From: Metopolophium dirhodum
Taxonomy: Eukaryota > Arthropoda > Insecta > Hemiptera > Aphididae
Assembly: GCF_019925205.1 (NCBI RefSeq)
Contig: NC_083565.1
Coordinates: 21,418,241 to 21,482,240, forward strand
DNA length: 64,000 nt
Direction: 5' to 3'
Shown here: positions 59,412 to 64,000 of the stretch, in pieces
Numbering within the stretch: the stretch's first letter is position 1
Layout of the letters: each line of letters starts with the position of its first letter
The notes under the pieces: generated by a model
Seen by the model: only the letters and a program-made list of their open reading frames with translations
What the model was told of the DNA's origin: nothing
Database searches by the model: none
Made by a program: the position numbers and the translations under genes

Positions 59412-62400
59412 TATTATTATTTTTATTTATATTCCAAATGATTTTTCGATGTTAAAGCATTGCTAGCTAATAAATAAACAAAATATTGATATTAAATTAC
59501 TATTGAAAAAGAAAGAAAACAGAGAAACGTAGCTACCTATCAAATAATAACAGTAATATAGAATGGCTGAATTTAAAAGGAAATCACTCATTATTGAAAT
59601 TTTCAAACACATTCATATTTGATTGAGAAGCTACTTTAGTTATTTATACAGTTTGCTGAAGGGCATACTAGGCCGTAACTAATATAAATAAATAATACCC
59701 ATTTCAAAAATTACTTTCATCAACACAATTATAGTTATTCAATATAGGCACCTAGTTAGAATTTTCTCCATATTTATACGAAATGTCTAATAATAAAAAC
59801 AATAAAACATATTATAATTCAATAAAATTACTGTACTTATACTTACTTATTATCTTAATTATATTCAAGAATTTAAATTTTTATAATTTCTTTTTATATT
59901 ATAATATAACAACTTTACTATCTTAGTAGGTGTATTAAATATATTATAATAATTCAATTCAAAATTACATTATCATTTCCTGTGGCATAAAAATAACGGT
60001 TGTTAATTGTGTAAACGTATTCATATTATATCGCATGATAATTATGTATCTAACCTAACCTTACCTTACCTTGCAGTATTCAAATTTTCCAATTGAAAAA
60101 TTGAGTTAGTCTCTCCCGTGTGAAATACTAAAACATCTCAAAGAATAAAGATCAAATGATTTTTTATCAAAACGTTAAATAAATGCTAGAGATTGAAAAT
60201 TCGTCTCAAGTCTTTCACATTGGCATTTTCTGTTACTGTCATACTATTTTTAATTTAAGTACAACTATTAAAAAACGATTAAGAGTGAAAATCGAATAAC
60301 CCGCAACATAGACTTCAGAGTTTAAAATATTAAGAATATGGTTTAAAAGACTGCAAATACAAATTCTGTACCTCTCAAATGTTCACTGCACAATTTACTG
60401 ACTCGTTTAAATAAACTTAACAGTAAATTATGCAGCGAGTCGTCTGGTGCTCAAAATCAATAACGGATAATTCGGAAATAGGATTACCACATTAGTGTAA
60501 GCAAATACATTACAATTAAATAGTTAAATTGAATAGTACACAGTATTGAATGAAGTATTGTTCGAATAATAATATGCCCCAAGTATATTTTGTCCTGGAA
60601 TATTGTTAGTGACTTGATTATAATATTATTGATTATTTACCAATTATTTAACTATTTAACTATTTTTTTTACTTTGATTTATTGATTTGTAATCTATCGT
60701 ATACGATATACATGTTTTGTCTTATTTATATTTTATTTATTTTATGTTATCTGCTCAATTTGGTCATTTAACATCTATCATATTTATATACACAGGTTGC
60801 TTGACACGAAAAAAACCAACAAAAAAAACTATGTCAGATGTTCAGAGGAAAACTATTTTGTGTACCAAATATAAAACTGTTGTAACGACTGTTGTGATAA
60901 CGATAAAACTTAGATGGGAAAAAACCGACTCCGAGAGCATCGCAAGGGACTCCCTTATGTGAGATAAGTCCTGTTGGTGGAGACACGTAGAATCGTCCAG
61001 CCGTTGCCAGTGACTTATCATAAGTCATTGTTTATTATTAAAGTTTCATAACTAAACTGTTACTGTATAAGAAAAAAATAAAATACATTGTAATAAAACA
61101 GCAAATAATTATAAATTAAATAGGTAGGTACTGTATATAAATAGTAAAAAATTATTATCAAAATTAATACAAATCGAGATGAGAAAATATTACTTGTCTT
61201 GTTAGTTGTTATACTCAGCTTTGTCTTAATCTTACAATAAATACATTAGAAATAATATAAGACTGCTTAAGTACACTTAATTATCGTTGAGTACACATGG
61301 CTTTTGTATATTATACCTACTTCCTACTTTATACAATAACAGTTTAATTATTATTATACTAATATCCAGAATATAAAGGCAGTTTTGACATGAAAACTAT
61401 TAACAGAGTATAAAATTGAAAATAAATTAAATCATTTCCGTCGCTTATGTGAAAGTGCAGAAAATATACTACGATAAAAAGTAGCAACAATAATGGTCAA
61501 ATAATAATAAATTCAAATTCAACTGTTATATACCAAATTAATACTACATTTCGACATTAAATGACCTAGATATATTATTATATGGATACCTAAGTAATAA
61601 CTTTGAATTTTGTTTGTACTGAATATTCTGTCTTAATCATATGTACTTAATTAACTATGCCCTACCATGAAATGTACGGTGAAACTTTAACAATTAAACA
61701 TGAAACTAGACAGTCCATTTTCAATGTTGAAAACACAGCTTAGGATCAAACACAAACTATAAGCTAGCATGTTGCAATTCTATCAAAACATTGCAAAATG
61801 TAATTTGGTTTTGAAAACAGATTATTTTTCTCAGCATTTGTATGTACTTATTGGATAATAGCGAGAGCGTAATAGTTAATTTATTATAGTTTATAAAAAA
61901 AAAAAAAATTACTAAATAATAAAACATAAAGTTTAATCTGTGTGATGACATAAGGTACCTACTTGTATAATATATTGTATTTTATAATTTAATATTTATC
62001 ATCAAATATTAGATAACACTATTTTAATTATACTCTGCAAACTTTCCATAACTTCAACCAGGTGGTAATAACTAATAAGTAACAGTAAACTCGATATTAA
62101 TTATTAACATGACCATACTCTAAAAAATAAAACAAAACTCTATATAGATAATTAATTTTTTAATCTTTAATATTACATTTTGACCACTTTTGCTTTAGAG
62201 TAGGTACCTAGTTAAATATTTTGTTTACTGAAAAAAGGATAAATTTAATAAAATAAAATAAAATATAGAATATGCTGATTGTGAGACGGTTAAAATAACG
62301 ATAATTTTGATCAATTATGAGAATCTATCATGATTATGTGTTATTAATTGTCTTTAATAAATCATAAATTAACAATATATTTTAAAGAAATAAACATTTT

Positions 62401-64000
62401 ATAAATGTGAAAAAATAAAAATAGTTAATATTATAGCTAATTTTGATTGACACACGTCAATGAATGACATACATCTTTAGAACATTTCCATATAATTGTT
62501 ATTAATCGGACGAAATCATTCTGTGTATCATATCGTTTTTAATTTCACTACATACGATATTATAATAATATTGTATATTTAAATATATACATATCATAGG
62601 TTATACAAATAATTAGGAGTCCAACGTTATATATAAAAAATTAATATATTGCTTCTATTAAACTGTTGAATAAATGTAAACATGAAATGTAGTATATTAT
62701 ATTTTTATAAAGTATATTTTTATTCTGTATGCCTGGAACGAGGAATTATTGTTACATATTATAATATATTTCTGTTTACGTTTTTATTAAATAAATGTAT
62801 AGTATAAATATTCAAGCAAAATTGTTGAACCAGTATTATGATATCATGTAAACAATGGTTTTATTTTTGCATACCTTGCGAAGAATAATAAACTCACATT
62901 TCGTCCATTATTATATTTTAATTATTACCATTCGAACACGTAGAGCGTATAACGCATTTATACCTATATATATTTTTACTACTTTAGTTACGACAACTTA
63001 CTCACTTTTTGTTGACAAATTACATCATTATAATATTAGATTAAACTTTACTTATTTAGCAACACAATTTCGTGCAAACATAAAACTTTAACGGAATGCC
63101 AATAGGTAGGTACATGGTATACAATCACCGTGTCGAATAGTTTCGAGAACTATTACAATAGTTGGGTCACTTTTCTTATATCGATTCACTACCAGAAGAA
63201 CTATAAATAAACTTATTGCGGTTATGATGGAAAATATTAATTTTTCTGGGAAAATGACTTATATAATTTTATTCCGATTATCAATTTATAAATATAATTT
63301 ATATAATATTATTGTGATAGTGTTCAATTTTCAATGTTTGAAAAATGTGTTAAATGTTTGATGTGTGAATGAAAGTTATAATCATAGAAAAACAGCAGTA
63401 ATGAAAAAAATCGAAAAACTAAAAAATATTCAATTTAAAATTTAAAGTCAATCAAAATCGGTAATTTCACTTGATATAATTAGATATTTTTACTGTGATA
63501 ATAATTGTATACACGTCACACTTTCAATCATTCATCGGATAAGCCTATTATAGCCGGTAGTTTTCTGTATACATTTCTATATAGGTTATTGAATATACTC
63601 AAAAAAAATTGTCTAAATAAAGGTACCTATGAATAATAAACATTTAAAATAATTTAAAATAAACATTTAAATCTTAAATTAATATATTAAAGCTCATATA
63701 AATTAAACCATTAAAATATAATGTTGTACTTTAGTTATAACTGATTGTTTTTAAGCAAATCCAATATTTAGTAACCATAATTATAATAATTGATACTATG
63801 ATCATTTCATTTATAACATAGCATATTTGTATAACGATTCGTAAATGCATAACCAAAACAATTTTGTATAATATTATGTAAAAAAAAAAATTTCAAAAAT
63901 ATTATAATATTGTTATACAATATTGGGTTCTTGTAGAAAGCGAGGTGTTGAGAACATTAAATTATTATTAATTATTAATTTGACTATATTTGCTAAAAGC
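59412..64000. other. Long A+T-rich stretch without a recognised gene
   Basis: 60780-61030 is GC-richer, with long frames on both strands (60717-60962 + and 60834-61028 -), the latter containing FYVSPPTGLISHKGVPCDAL. Neither is recognised, and a 17-base inverted repeat (TGACTTATCATAAGTCA, 61011-61027) closes the block, so it may be part of a mobile element. A short CCTAACC/CCTTACC run at 60053-60072 leads to an acceptor-like TTGCAG. Other frames are A+T-biased. Confidence 0.4.

Noticed and set aside
60053..60072. CCTAACC-like run as interstitial telomere repeat
   Set aside because: Only about two imperfect units; not a TTAGG array.

Overview
This looks like a gene-poor stretch of an aphid (Hemiptera, Aphididae) nuclear genome. 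It is strongly A+T-rich, full of short TAGGTACC/TACCTA words, poly-G and poly-T tracts and decayed transposons. It carries a secreted protein with 14 cysteines that fits an aphid-specific salivary family as I remember it. No bacterial-style operon, CRISPR array, rRNA or convincing tRNA was seen. The aphid assignment is inference from composition and gene content.

Layout. 1-4.5 kb is a nest of mobile DNA: a PIF/Harbinger transposase (+) converging with a MADF-domain first exon (-), an inverted-repeat cluster, and a GGAACAAAA-bounded block that contains a copy of a dispersed repeat, here called repeat A. At 6.5-6.9 kb (-) is the best host gene, an intact single-exon ORF with a signal peptide and 14 Cys. 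Just upstream of it (7.4-9.4 kb) sits a well-preserved non-autonomous hAT-type element. 10-18 kb is mostly noncoding, with repeat A ends and a possible promoter and first exon near 13.1 kb. 18.8-19.9 kb is a CpG-rich island. 22.3-25.6 kb and 40.8-45.5 kb hold most repeat A copies. 27.8-28.7 kb has two coding-like segments. 31.75-32.58 kb is a second inverted-repeat element, probably with TA target duplications. 42.5-50.5 kb may be one + strand gene seen only as scattered candidate exons; inside it lies a broken neprilysin (M13 peptidase) copy at 47.4-48.4 kb. 54.4-56.2 kb is a decayed Jockey-like LINE split by a clean solo LTR. 58.3-58.6 kb is the tail of another LINE. The rest, including 58.6-64 kb, is A+T-rich DNA in which I see no gene.

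The genes do not form a pathway. The functional content is one probable effector-type secreted protein plus the coding parts of a Harbinger element; most of the remainder is transposon traffic and relics. Many small candidate exons are given with low confidence, because short open frames are common by chance and no homology search could be run.
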